Shown piece by piece: positions 27,776-36,205 of a stretch of 64,000 bases of DNA; positions within the stretch are counted from its first letter, which is position 1, and the number at the start of each line of letters is the position of its first letter. The translations under genes were made by a program, and so were the position numbers. This stretch comes from Pseudodesulfovibrio sp. (GTDB taxonomy: Bacteria; Desulfobacterota; Desulfovibrionia; Desulfovibrionales; Desulfovibrionaceae). The notes under the pieces are model-generated. The model did not search any database and was not told the origin of the DNA. It saw only the letters and a program-made list of their open reading frames with translations. The stretch covers positions 248,001 through 312,000 of the forward strand of contig JADGEX010000001.1 in the NCBI GenBank assembly GCA_016744135.1. The letters are read 5' to 3'.

Positions 27776-28213
27776 GGTCCCTCAAATGCCGTAAACGGCT
27801 TTTTATTGTCTTCGATCAGGCATTCTTATCAGTCTCGAAAAAAACTCTCAATGGTGAGTTGGTAGAAGTCGAACTTCCCGACGTAAAAAGGGGATGTCTG
27901 ATTTTTATCGGAAGTTATGAAAGCTTATTTACCTTCTATTTGTTAAAAGTTTACATAATTTACATTATGAGACAAACGTGTAGTAAGCTGAAATAAATAG
28001 TTAATCTGCATTGTGTTCTGTTGCATGTCAGATCGTCGCTATTCGTCGGCTTATCAATAAGCCCGCCGAAACCGTTAAATGCCCTGTGAGTTAATTGGAT
28101 GTGTTTTCTGATCTTGGGGTCGGTTTAATGAGAGAACATCGTTAGGGCTTGAATGAAGGCCAAAAAAAAGACCCTGTCTAGGGCCTTTCTCTTTATGTGA
28201 TTCGTTGAGAGTT
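27776..28213. other. 438-base intergenic region
   Basis: No supported gene. A short plus-strand frame at 27748-27996 lacks a ribosome binding site and has no recognisable family. The region should contain the promoter of the TPR gene on its left. A 16-base palindrome (GGCTTAT / ATAAGCC) lies at 28048-28063 and the terminator of the YHS gene at 28162-28185. The stretch around 27930-27990 is very AT-rich. No tRNA-like or riboswitch fold was recognised. Confidence 0.5.
28162..28185 (-). terminator. intrinsic terminator after the YHS-domain gene
   Basis: On the minus strand GGCCCT (28185-28180), a four-base loop and AGGGTC (28175-28170) are followed by eight T (28169-28162). The stem is short but the T-run is excellent. 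It sits 28 bases after the YHS gene stop. Confidence 0.8.
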
Positions 28214-28492
28214 TTATTCGTCGTCTTTTTCGATGGTCGTAGCTTGAATTTGTTTCAAGTATTTGTCCCGACATTCATAGGAACAGAACATGTGGACTTT
28301 GTCCCCTTCTCGAACTCGAATAGAACTATCCTTTTCAACATACGTACCGCAAACCGGGTCTTTGACCATTTCGCCGGAGGCCACTTTGTCCTTGATGACC
28401 TTTTCGCTTTGCATTTCCTTTTTTTTCTTGTCGCCCATGAAGAGCTTGTAAACAAGGAAAAGTGCTACGCCAATGACCAGGAATTTCAGCAT
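28214..28492 (-). CDS. membrane-anchored YHS-domain protein
   Basis: A 92-residue protein. One N-terminal membrane helix (about 3-18) is followed by a basic linker and a YHS/TRASH-type metal-binding domain with DPVCGTYV, then FCSYECRDKYLK. The three cysteines in this arrangement are the usual metal ligands. Such domains bind copper or iron. The specific partner is unknown. It follows folK by 24 bases and ends at a good terminator, so it may be the last gene of a dapL-folK-YHS operon. Confidence 0.8.
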   Translation of the reverse strand: MLKFLVIGVALFLVYKLFMGDKKKKEMQSEKVIKDKVASGEMVKDPVCGTYVEKDSSIRVREGDKVHMFCSYECRDKYLKQIQATTIEKDDE

Positions 28493-28516
28493 GGTATGTC
28501 TCTTTTATGTATTGGT

Positions 28517-29017
28517 TTAGGCTTTTTGCCAGATTTTACGATCTTCGAGCCGGTATTCAATAGCATCCAGGGCTTCATCGATGGTTGTTCCATCAGGAAA
28601 CACGTAGTTTGGTGCGATTTCCTTGAGGGGTACGAGGACAAACGCCCTTTCTTTGGCTCGCGGATGCGGCAAAGTCAGGAAATCCATGTCCATGGTCACA
28701 TCACCCCAGGCGACGATATCCATATCCAGCGGCCTAGGGCCACCCTTCACCGTTCTCTCACGTCCCATTTTTGCTTCAATAGCCGTACACGTGGACATAA
28801 AGCCTTGTGGTGACCAAATTTCGGCATCAATTTCCAGTGCGATCATCTGGTTTGTGAACCACTGTTGATCCTTGACTTCGCCCTGAGGCTCAGTCTCGTA
28901 ATATTCGGATACAGCCTTGAGACGTATCTCATCTCCATAGTCTTCAAGCTTAATCAAGGCCTCGTGAAGATTGTCTTCGGTGTCTCCAATGTTGGAGCCG
29001 AGGCTGACATAGCATAT
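28517..29017 (-). CDS. folK: 2-amino-4-hydroxy-6-hydroxymethyldihydropteridine pyrophosphokinase, non-standard start
   Basis: Transfers pyrophosphate from ATP to the pterin in folate synthesis. The family ends are both present: YVSLGSNIGD at the N-terminus and GPRPLDMDIV in the middle. The conserved N-terminal segment lies upstream of every ATG, GTG or TTG in the frame. The only standard candidate (TTG at 28957) would remove it. Between the in-frame TGA at 29048-29050 and the motif only ATA, ATC and GTA codons could initiate. I give the ATA at 29017, which overlaps the dapL stop by one base and yields 166 residues, the normal length. Translational coupling to dapL could explain it; a sequence error is the alternative. 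Confidence 0.85.
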   Translation of the reverse strand: MCYVSLGSNIGDTEDNLHEALIKLEDYGDEIRLKAVSEYYETEPQGEVKDQQWFTNQMIALEIDAEIWSPQGFMSTCTAIEAKMGRERTVKGGPRPLDMDIVAWGDVTMDMDFLTLPHPRAKERAFVLVPLKEIAPNYVFPDGTTIDEALDAIEYRLEDRKIWQKA

Positions 29018-30183
29018 TACAGTTTCGATATTCTGGATACCGCCTCCTCAAGCAGATCGTTATTCACAGTCAGGGAGATACGGAAATACCCTTCTCCCGG
29101 TGTTCCGAAACCATTGCCGGGTGTGAGTACAACGCCTGTCTGTTTCAGAACGTTCGTCACGAATTCCGACGATTTATTTCCATCAGGTACATTGCACCAC
29201 AAATAGAAGGAAGCGTCGGGGACGCGATGGTTTATGCCCACCTTGGTTAAAGCGGCACTTACCACGTCTCTGCGTTCCTTATAAATGGCGCGGAATTTTT
29301 CAGCGTAGGGTTCGCCATTGCGAAGCGCTGCGATACCGGCTTCCTGAACAGCTTGGAAAATGCCTGAATCCACATTTTCTTTGATCTTGCCCAGGCCTGC
29401 GACCAGATCACTGTTACCTACGGCCATGCCGACACGCCAGCCGGTCATATTGTAGGTTTTGGACAGGGAATGAAATTCGATGCATACCTCTTTGGCATGT
29501 TCGCATTCCATGATTGAAATAGGACGATTGTTCGGATCGTAGTAAATTTCAGTGTAGGCGGCGTCAGAGATGACGATTACATTGAATTCACGGGCTTTTT
29601 CAATCAGTCGGTCATAAAATTCTTTGGTGGCCGTTGCGGCTGTCGGATTGTTTGGATAGCAAACGAAAATCATCTTGGCTTTCGCCCAAGTGTCGTTGCT
29701 AATTGCTTCCAGATCAACCAGATAGTCGTTTTCTTCCAGCAGCGGCAGATATTCCACTATGCCACCGGCAAATTCTGTTGCGACACCATAGACTGGATAA
29801 TTGGGCGTAGCCACAAGAGCCAGGTCTCCGGGGTTAATATATGCCAGCGGGAAATGAGCGATGCCTTCTTTGGAGCCGATAAGGCTGACCACTTCGGTCT
29901 GAGCATCAAGGTCCACATCGAAACGTTGCTTGTACCAGTCTGCCACGGCCTGACGATAGGCAGGCATGCCTACATACGAAGGATACTGGTGGTTAACGGG
30001 CTTTTTAGCTCCTTCATACAGAGCCTCGATGATGAAGTCCGGTGTCGGGAGATCTGGATCACCGATGCCCAAGCTGATGATATCCATGCCCTTGGCGGCC
30101 ACTTCTGCTTTAGCCTTGTCGATGGCTGCGAAAAGATATGGGGGCAGCGTTGAAAGGCGGTCGGCCAATTTGAAATTAGACAT
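29017..30183 (-). CDS. dapL: LL-diaminopimelate aminotransferase
   Basis: Makes LL-diaminopimelate directly from tetrahydrodipicolinate and glutamate, for lysine and peptidoglycan. It has 388 residues from the ATG at 30183, which has AAGGAG eight bases before it; a longer frame to 30249 lacks such support. It is a class I/II PLP aminotransferase: SLGIGDPDLPTP near residues 37-48, YPNNPTAA at 176-183, and the PLP lysine Lys242 in SLSKTYNMTGWR. The DapL route is the one expected in Desulfovibrio. The product feeds LysA, encoded at 39383-40621. Confidence 0.92.
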   Translation of the reverse strand: MSNFKLADRLSTLPPYLFAAIDKAKAEVAAKGMDIISLGIGDPDLPTPDFIIEALYEGAKKPVNHQYPSYVGMPAYRQAVADWYKQRFDVDLDAQTEVVSLIGSKEGIAHFPLAYINPGDLALVATPNYPVYGVATEFAGGIVEYLPLLEENDYLVDLEAISNDTWAKAKMIFVCYPNNPTAATATKEFYDRLIEKAREFNVIVISDAAYTEIYYDPNNRPISIMECEHAKEVCIEFHSLSKTYNMTGWRVGMAVGNSDLVAGLGKIKENVDSGIFQAVQEAGIAALRNGEPYAEKFRAIYKERRDVVSAALTKVGINHRVPDASFYLWCNVPDGNKSSEFVTNVLKQTGVVLTPGNGFGTPGEGYFRISLTVNNDLLEEAVSRISKL

Positions 30184-30393
30184 GTATGAATTCTCCTTAA
30201 ATTTCTTCAATGCAAGCACTTTCATAATTGCGGCTTGACCCTGTGTCAATCCGAACTGTTGCGCTTTGGGCAGTCCCTTGGTAGCACCTCAAGAGTTAGA
30301 GTGCCGTTTATTTGTATCCAATGTTAGGGCTACTCTTATTTTTAGGATATCATCCAATACTTTAATTGTATTAAATATGATCTGGTCGTGATC

Positions 30394-31317
30394 ATGAATC
30401 GAAAAAAAAATGATAAATCAAGCAAAAACGTCAACCATCCATGGGTTGATCGTTATTTAGAATATGTTTTGATCGAAAAGGGGCTGTCAGAGAACAGTGT
30501 GTCCGGTTACGCCGAGGATTTACATTCCTTGTTGGCCTTTCTGGATGACAAGTCCTTTTTATTAAAGGACCTTTCGGACAAAACATTGTTTCTTTATTTG
30601 ACATATCTACGGGCCAAGGGGTTGAAAAGTCGTTCTTTGGCTCGTCATTTGTCATCGCTCCGTGGTTTTTTTGCGTATGCCGTCAGTGAAAAGTGGTACA
30701 AAGAAGATCCTGGACATCTTTTGGAGAACCCCAAACTTCCAAAAAAACTTCCAGAATTTTTGACCAAAGAGGAAATATCCCGCCTACTCGCTCTACCCGA
30801 CTCCTCCACCAAGCTTGGAATGCGGGATAAAGTTATGCTTGAACTGCTGTATGCGGCGGGTTTGCGTGTTTCCGAACTTATTGAAATGAAAGTGTTGGAT
30901 TTTGATCCTCAGGTGGGCATGCTTAGGGTCTTCGGAAAGGGAGCCAAGGAGCGCCTCATACCAATTCATTACACAGCACAAGACTATTTGAACCATTATC
31001 TTGAATTCACCCGCCCTTCTTTTAAGCCGGTTGAGGATTTCATGTTCCTTAATCGCTCAGGCAAGGGATTAACTCGTCAAGGTGTATGGAAATTGATCAA
31101 GAAATTTGCTACATTGGCAGAGATAAAGCGATCCATTTCTCCGCATACCTTCAGACATTCTTTTGCCACGCATCTTTTGGAAGGTGGCGCAGATTTGCGG
31201 ACGGTACAATTGCTTTTGGGTCACGCTGATATCAGTGCTACGGAAATCTATACGCATGTGGAATCCAGCCGGTTGAAAATGCTGCATCAGCGATACCATC
31301 CCCGTTCTTCAATGTGA
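30394..31317 (+). CDS. xerD: tyrosine recombinase, XerC/XerD type
   Basis: Resolves chromosome dimers at dif sites. It has 307 residues from the ATG at 30394; a GTG six bases earlier is also possible, and neither has a strong ribosome binding site. The N-terminal SAM-like DNA-binding domain (about 18-105) is followed by the catalytic domain. It contains Arg in GLRVSEL, Lys in GKGAKER, HTFRHSFATH with the second His/Arg, LLGHADI and the nucleophile Tyr in TEIYTHV, so it is complete. It is not next to any prophage or integron feature, so a housekeeping Xer role is likelier than a mobile-element integrase. Confidence 0.87.
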   Translation: MNRKKNDKSSKNVNHPWVDRYLEYVLIEKGLSENSVSGYAEDLHSLLAFLDDKSFLLKDLSDKTLFLYLTYLRAKGLKSRSLARHLSSLRGFFAYAVSEKWYKEDPGHLLENPKLPKKLPEFLTKEEISRLLALPDSSTKLGMRDKVMLELLYAAGLRVSELIEMKVLDFDPQVGMLRVFGKGAKERLIPIHYTAQDYLNHYLEFTRPSFKPVEDFMFLNRSGKGLTRQGVWKLIKKFATLAEIKRSISPHTFRHSFATHLLEGGADLRTVQLLLGHADISATEIYTHVESSRLKMLHQRYHPRSSM

Positions 31318-31340
31318 GTATGAGAATAAAGTGAAATAGA

Positions 31341-34028
31341 ATGAGTAAGAAACAACCGAAATTGTCCGCACCGACCGTTATTACGGGGCATGCCAATGCG
31401 GATTTTGATGCTCTGGCTGCCATGGTCGCTGCCAGCAAGCTTTACCCTGATGCTGTTCTCATTTTTCCGGGTAGCCAAGAAACAAACCTGCGGAATTTCT
31501 TCATTGAGAGCACTACTTATCTTTTTAATTTCAAAGCGTTCAAAGATATTGATCCTGCATCGGTAGAGCTACTTGTTGTTGTTGATACCCGTCAACGTTC
31601 ACGCATTCCGCATGTTCGTCCGGTGTTGGATAATCCCAATTTACGCATCCATTTATATGATCACCATCCCGATAGTGATGAGGATTTGCCCGCTGAAAAA
31701 AGTGTGGTGAAGTTCTGGGGGGCAACCACTTCAATTATTGTTGATGAGATTCGGGAACGAGGATTGACGTTGAACATGGAAGAAGCCACCCTTCTCGGCC
31801 TTGGTATCTATGAAGATACAGGGTCCTTTGCTTTTAACACAACGACTCCACATGATTTTAAGGCTGCGGGGTGGCTCAAACAACAAGGCATGGACATTGA
31901 GGCCGTGTCTGACCTTTTGTCACGGGAATTATCTGCAGCACAGGTGACTTATCTCGGTGAATTGCTCAAGAATGCGAAGACCTATGACATTCATGGTGTG
32001 GATGTCATTATCACGGAAATTTCCACGGACCGTTTTGTCCCTGACTTTGCGTTGTTGGTTCACAAGCTCATGGATATGGAAAAGATCAAGGTTGTTTTTG
32101 CTCTGGGCAGGATGGCTGATCGAATTCATGTCGTTTCTCGCTCACGCAATCCAGATGTTAATGTCGGGCAGATTTGTTCGTCGCTTGGAGGCGGTGGTCA
32201 TGAGGCCGCAGCTTCGGCTACGGTCAAGGATAAAACCCTGGCTGAGTTGCGTGATGATCTGTTTGCATTGTTTTATTCTCAAATTAATCCTCAGATCGTG
32301 GTGGATGGATTGATGTCCCGTCCGCCTGTGGTTATTGAGGGCGACAAGTCCATGGCGGACGCCGTGGAACTCATGACCCGCTACGGCCTCAAGGATGTGC
32401 CGGTCGTTTCTGCCAATACGATGAAATGCATTGGTATTATGGGACATAAGACGGCAGATAAGGCTCTCTCCCACCATCTTGGCGATATCGGACTCAGTGA
32501 GTATATGACCCGCAAGTTCGAAACTGTTGAGGTCAAGACGGATCTGTATCGTGTGATGGAGATTATCTTGAGTAATCGTCAGCGTATGCTGCCGGTTGTT
32601 GACGGAGAAGAACTTGTCGGCGTTATTACTCGCACCGATTTAATGAATATGCTCATAGATGAGCCTGCACGTATTCCAGACTCATTGTTGCCGGAGAGGC
32701 GCAGAGAACGGAATATTGCCGCCCAAGTGAAAAATCGTCTCCCACAGAAGATGCTCAATCTGTTGAAATCTGCTGGCGACCTTGGTCATAAATTGGGGTG
32801 GGAGGTTTACGCCGTTGGCGGTTTCGTTCGAGATATTCTTCTTGGAAGGCCAAATTTTGATCTTGATTTGGTCGTCGAAGGCGATGGGATTGAATTTGCG
32901 AGAAAATTTGCAAGTTTGTCAGGCGGTCGAGTCAAAGCACATTCCAAGTTTAAGACCGCTGTCGTTATCCTTGATGACGGTCAACGTGTTGATGTGGCGA
33001 CAGCTCGTCTTGAATATTACGAATATCCCGCAGCCCTGCCCACGGTTGAACTGTCATCCATTAAAATGGATTTGTATCGGCGCGATTTTACAGTGAATGC
33101 CTTGGCGTTGCGGATTAACCCGGGACGGTTTGGGCAGCTCGTGGATTTTTTTGGGGCTGAACGGGATATCAGAAATCGAACCATTCGAGTTTTGCATTCA
33201 TTGAGTTTTGTAGAAGATCCGACCCGTATTCTTCGTGCCATCCGTTTTGAACGTCGTTTTGATTTTCAAATCGGTGGTCAGACCATGCGTCTGATTAAAA
33301 ATGCTTTGAATCTTGAGTTGTTCAGCAAACTTTCGGGCACTCGGGTCATGCATGAATTGCAATGGATCATGAACGAGGAAGACCCACTTGCTTGTTTTAT
33401 AAGGATGCAGGAACTTGGGATTATGGCCGCAATTCATCCCTTACTCAAATTGACCAAGGATAAGGTCCAAATTTTGACTGAGCTGGGTAAGGTTCATAAT
33501 TGGTATAAACTCTTGTATCTGGAGCCTGAGATTACGTCCTGGAAGCTCTATATCCTTGGCATGACGATGGGAATCAAGCGAGAAGATATAGGTCAAGTTA
33601 CGACCCGTCTACATTTTACCCGCAAGGAAGAAAAAGATTTCAAGCAGTTGCGTGACATGATTGGTGATGCACTCATGAAGCTTATGGGGTGGCGTGAAGG
33701 AAAGTCCAAACTGAGTCGTTTGTACTCGATTCTGCATCCCATTCCCGTAGAGGGCATTTTGTTCCTTATGGCTCGGAGTCGAAAAGAACATATTCGTCGG
33801 AATATTTCACAATATCTTGCACGTTTACGGTATGTTAAAATTGATGTGGATGGTAAGGATTTGTTGAATTTGGGGATAGAACCGGGGCCGATATATACTA
33901 TTATTCTTGATAGACTCATGCGGGCGAAGATTGATGGTCATGTGGAGACTCGAGAGGAGCAGTTGGAGATGGCAATAAAAATTTTCAAAGAAGATCTAGT
34001 CCAAAATGGAGATTCTACTGAAAACTAG
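31341..34028 (+). CDS. tRNA nucleotidyltransferase fused to DHH phosphoesterase and CBS domains
   Basis: An 895-residue multidomain protein. Residues 1-310 are a DHH/DHHA1 phosphoesterase (GHANADFDA near 16-24, VVDTR, LYDHHPDSD, and C-terminal GGGGHEAAAS). Residues about 320-440 are two CBS domains (VVSANTMKCIGIM, GEELVGVITRTDL). From about 470 there is a class II poly(A) polymerase / tRNA nucleotidyltransferase head with VGGFVRDILLG and the metal pair DLDLVVEG, then YRRDFTVNALA and the RNA-binding region. In bacteria with this fusion the enzyme is usually the A-adding or CCA-adding nucleotidyltransferase. The DHH half may act as a 3'-5' exonuclease or cyclic-nucleotide phosphoesterase. Confidence 0.88.
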   Translation: MSKKQPKLSAPTVITGHANADFDALAAMVAASKLYPDAVLIFPGSQETNLRNFFIESTTYLFNFKAFKDIDPASVELLVVVDTRQRSRIPHVRPVLDNPNLRIHLYDHHPDSDEDLPAEKSVVKFWGATTSIIVDEIRERGLTLNMEEATLLGLGIYEDTGSFAFNTTTPHDFKAAGWLKQQGMDIEAVSDLLSRELSAAQVTYLGELLKNAKTYDIHGVDVIITEISTDRFVPDFALLVHKLMDMEKIKVVFALGRMADRIHVVSRSRNPDVNVGQICSSLGGGGHEAAASATVKDKTLAELRDDLFALFYSQINPQIVVDGLMSRPPVVIEGDKSMADAVELMTRYGLKDVPVVSANTMKCIGIMGHKTADKALSHHLGDIGLSEYMTRKFETVEVKTDLYRVMEIILSNRQRMLPVVDGEELVGVITRTDLMNMLIDEPARIPDSLLPERRRERNIAAQVKNRLPQKMLNLLKSAGDLGHKLGWEVYAVGGFVRDILLGRPNFDLDLVVEGDGIEFARKFASLSGGRVKAHSKFKTAVVILDDGQRVDVATARLEYYEYPAALPTVELSSIKMDLYRRDFTVNALALRINPGRFGQLVDFFGAERDIRNRTIRVLHSLSFVEDPTRILRAIRFERRFDFQIGGQTMRLIKNALNLELFSKLSGTRVMHELQWIMNEEDPLACFIRMQELGIMAAIHPLLKLTKDKVQILTELGKVHNWYKLLYLEPEITSWKLYILGMTMGIKREDIGQVTTRLHFTRKEEKDFKQLRDMIGDALMKLMGWREGKSKLSRLYSILHPIPVEGILFLMARSRKEHIRRNISQYLARLRYVKIDVDGKDLLNLGIEPGPIYTIILDRLMRAKIDGHVETREEQLEMAIKIFKEDLVQNGDSTEN

Positions 34029-34038
34029 TGTGTTTCGC

Positions 34039-34061
34039 GCTTGCCCTCTTGTGGCAAGCGG
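34039..34061 (+). other. short hairpin after the nucleotidyltransferase gene
   Basis: CGCTTGCC (34039-34046) pairs perfectly with GGCAAGCG (34054-34061), 10 bases after the stop codon. No T-run follows, so termination would be inefficient or factor-dependent. Confidence 0.4.
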
Positions 34062-34163
34062 TGTAGAAAAATTTCAAATTTACGGTGTCTGTGATATGAT
34101 ACCTCAATTAATGATGTCAGGCTGTCTCATTGAGTATAGTCAAATGCAAGGGATAGAGATTAA

Positions 34164-34652
34164 ATGGAAGTGTTATGGGCGCCTTGGCGTCTGAATTATA
34201 TACTCGGCCCCAAACCGGACGAATGCGTTTTTTGTATTCCTGAAGATTCGTCCGAAGATGAAGAACGATGTATTTTGGCCAGAGGAAAACACTGCTTTGT
34301 TATTATGAACAAATTTCCATATAATAATGGTCATCTCATGGTAACACCGTATAGACATGTGAGTAATCTGACGGATTTGACGCTTGATGAATCCAATGAT
34401 TGCATGCTTTGGCTAAGATATTGTACAACTATTTTAGAAAAAGCTTTTAATCCTCAAGGGATAAATATGGGACTTAATCTTGGGGAAGCGGCAGGTGCCG
34501 GAATTGCTCAGCATTTACATTTTCAGATTGTCCCGCGTTGGAATGGAGACGCTTCATTCATGGCCGTTTTTGGGGAGACAACAGTCATCCCGGAACACTT
34601 GAATTCAACTTACAGCACACTCAAGCCGCTGTTCGATGAAATAACTGTTTAA
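34164..34652 (+). CDS. HIT-family nucleotide hydrolase/transferase
   Basis: A cytoplasmic 162-residue histidine-triad protein. The N-terminal WAPWRLNYI and CVFC segments are typical of the branch related to diadenosine tetraphosphate phosphorylase. The catalytic triad region reads AQHLHFQIVPRW (HxHxQ form), and INMGLNLGEAAGAG is the conserved stretch before it. It probably acts on dinucleoside polyphosphates or AMP-linked substrates; the exact substrate is not readable. It is 10 bases upstream of lapA. Confidence 0.88.
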   Translation: MEVLWAPWRLNYILGPKPDECVFCIPEDSSEDEERCILARGKHCFVIMNKFPYNNGHLMVTPYRHVSNLTDLTLDESNDCMLWLRYCTTILEKAFNPQGINMGLNLGEAAGAGIAQHLHFQIVPRWNGDASFMAVFGETTVIPEHLNSTYSTLKPLFDEITV

Positions 34653-34662
34653 GGAGATTTTC

Positions 34663-35022
34663 ATGCGTTTTATCAAAGTCCTGTTTCTGTTGGCTCTTTT
34701 TGTTTTTTCCATCCTTTTCTTCAGCCAGAATATTGAATCGTTGCAGCAGGAGTTGACGCTGATTTTGGATGTCCCCTATATTGCTACGTTGCACTCCATT
34801 CCCCTGCCGTTCAGCGTTTTGATTCTGACTGCATTTGTCGCCGGTTCCTTGCTGACCATGATCTATTTCATCGTTGACAAATTCCGTGCCTGTTCCAAGC
34901 TCAAGGAATGTCGTACTCGTATGGCTAGCCTTGAACAGGAACTCAACTCTTTACGCAATCTGCCTATCAGTGAAGGTCAACCTTACGCTGAGTCCAAGGA
35001 AAACGAAGAAGAGAACGTATAA
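34663..35022 (+). CDS. lapA: LapA-domain membrane protein
   Basis: A small inner-membrane protein of 119 residues with two helices (about 3-22 and 47-70) and a cytoplasmic coiled coil (about 80-98), the LapA (YciS) layout. It is followed by a LapB-like gene, the same pair that in Escherichia coli sets LpxC turnover and lipopolysaccharide amount. AAGGAG precedes the ATG. Function is inferred from family and pairing. Confidence 0.83.
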   Translation: MRFIKVLFLLALFVFSILFFSQNIESLQQELTLILDVPYIATLHSIPLPFSVLILTAFVAGSLLTMIYFIVDKFRACSKLKECRTRMASLEQELNSLRNLPISEGQPYAESKENEEENV

Positions 35023-35030
35023 GGATTCAT

Positions 35031-36182
35031 ATGGTTTGGCAATTTTTCAATCGCAAGAAGGCATCGACCTTCGACGAGAATGTCAGGGCTGCCCGTGAAG
35101 CTGGTGGTGGGATTTCCCTGCCTGTTCAGGATACCCGTGCGGCCATTGAGGAACTCAGCCAGGTTGTTAAAAATGACCCGGAAGCAGTTGAAATTTATCT
35201 CGCGCTGGGTAGCTTATACCGTTCGCAGGGTGAGATCGAAAGAGCCATTCAAATTCGAAATAGTCTTATTGTCAGACCTGGCCTTGATCGTAAGTTCAAG
35301 GCCAGGGCCTGGTTTGAATTGGGTCGTGATTTTAGACGTGCCGGTTTTCTTGATCGTGCTGATAAAGCCTTTCTGGAAGCTCGTTCGCTTGGTCAAGATC
35401 CGACCGCTATTCATCAGGAGATGGCCCGTCTGGCAGCAGAACGGGGCGACTTTGAAAAAGCTGCCGATTCATACGGGCAACTGAATCTTCCTTTGCCCCA
35501 GGCTCATTATCTTGTTCGTCTTGCTTTAGATCGTTTTTCTGAAGGCAATAATTCTCAGGCGCATAGGGCATTACGGCATGCCATCCGTGCCTACCCTGGA
35601 GCTGTCGAGGCTTGGCTTGAGCAAATAGTTCAGGCGTACAAGACAGGTAATGCAACCAAGGTCGCTGATATTCTGGGGCAAGCTCTTGAGCATGTTGCGC
35701 CAGATTTGCGCTTTGTGCTGTTTGAAGGTCTTTTCCTTGCAGCCAACCGTGCCGAAACAGCAAAACAGACTTCCTTTGGTGAAGAAAATGAGTGGTCGCG
35801 TGTCTGTAACGATGAAAAATTGGTCAATGCGATATTGCCGATTATCGAGAGACAGGACCCTGATGTCCTTCTGCTCTATTATGGGGCTATGTTCCTGCTC
35901 CGTCTCGAGGATTTGGAGAATGCACAGTCCTGGTTGGAAAAGGCATTGATGCTCCAATCTGACTTTTGGATGGCTCGACTTGAACTTTTCGAATTGTCTC
36001 GTAACGACCAGACGTTAACGCCTTTCTATAAGGAACAACTTTCGTTCTTTACTGGCCGAGCTCGTAAAGTGCGTCGTTTTTTCTGCCGTCGTTGCGGTTT
36101 GAAGCGGGATCAATTGTTTTTTAACTGTCCCCGTTGCCGAAGCTGGCACTCCATTGCTTTTCGCACGGATATTTCCGAATAA
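35031..36182 (+). CDS. lapB: LapB-like TPR protein with C-terminal rubredoxin-type zinc ribbon
   Basis: A cytoplasmic-face assembly factor of 383 residues. An array of TPR units occupies roughly residues 35-340. It ends in a zinc-ribbon: FFCRRCGLKRDQLFFNCPRC, i.e. CxxC and CxxC with a WHSI end, the hallmark of LapB (YciM). The N-terminal membrane helix of E. coli LapB is missing here; anchoring may come through LapA. It begins 8 bases after lapA. In the known pathway LapB brings LpxC to FtsH; whether FtsH is its partner here is inferred. Confidence 0.85.
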   Translation: MVWQFFNRKKASTFDENVRAAREAGGGISLPVQDTRAAIEELSQVVKNDPEAVEIYLALGSLYRSQGEIERAIQIRNSLIVRPGLDRKFKARAWFELGRDFRRAGFLDRADKAFLEARSLGQDPTAIHQEMARLAAERGDFEKAADSYGQLNLPLPQAHYLVRLALDRFSEGNNSQAHRALRHAIRAYPGAVEAWLEQIVQAYKTGNATKVADILGQALEHVAPDLRFVLFEGLFLAANRAETAKQTSFGEENEWSRVCNDEKLVNAILPIIERQDPDVLLLYYGAMFLLRLEDLENAQSWLEKALMLQSDFWMARLELFELSRNDQTLTPFYKEQLSFFTGRARKVRRFFCRRCGLKRDQLFFNCPRCRSWHSIAFRTDISE

Positions 36183-36205
36183 AAATCCAACATCTCAGGT
36201 TTCAC

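Noticed and set aside
27748..27996. 82-codon plus-strand frame upstream of the TPR gene
   Set aside because: It overlaps the start of the TPR gene, has no ribosome binding site and runs through an AT-rich promoter-like stretch.
30394..31317. Tyrosine recombinase as a sign of a mobile element
   Set aside because: It sits among housekeeping genes with no attachment-site repeats, tRNA or phage genes nearby, and looks like a chromosomal Xer protein.
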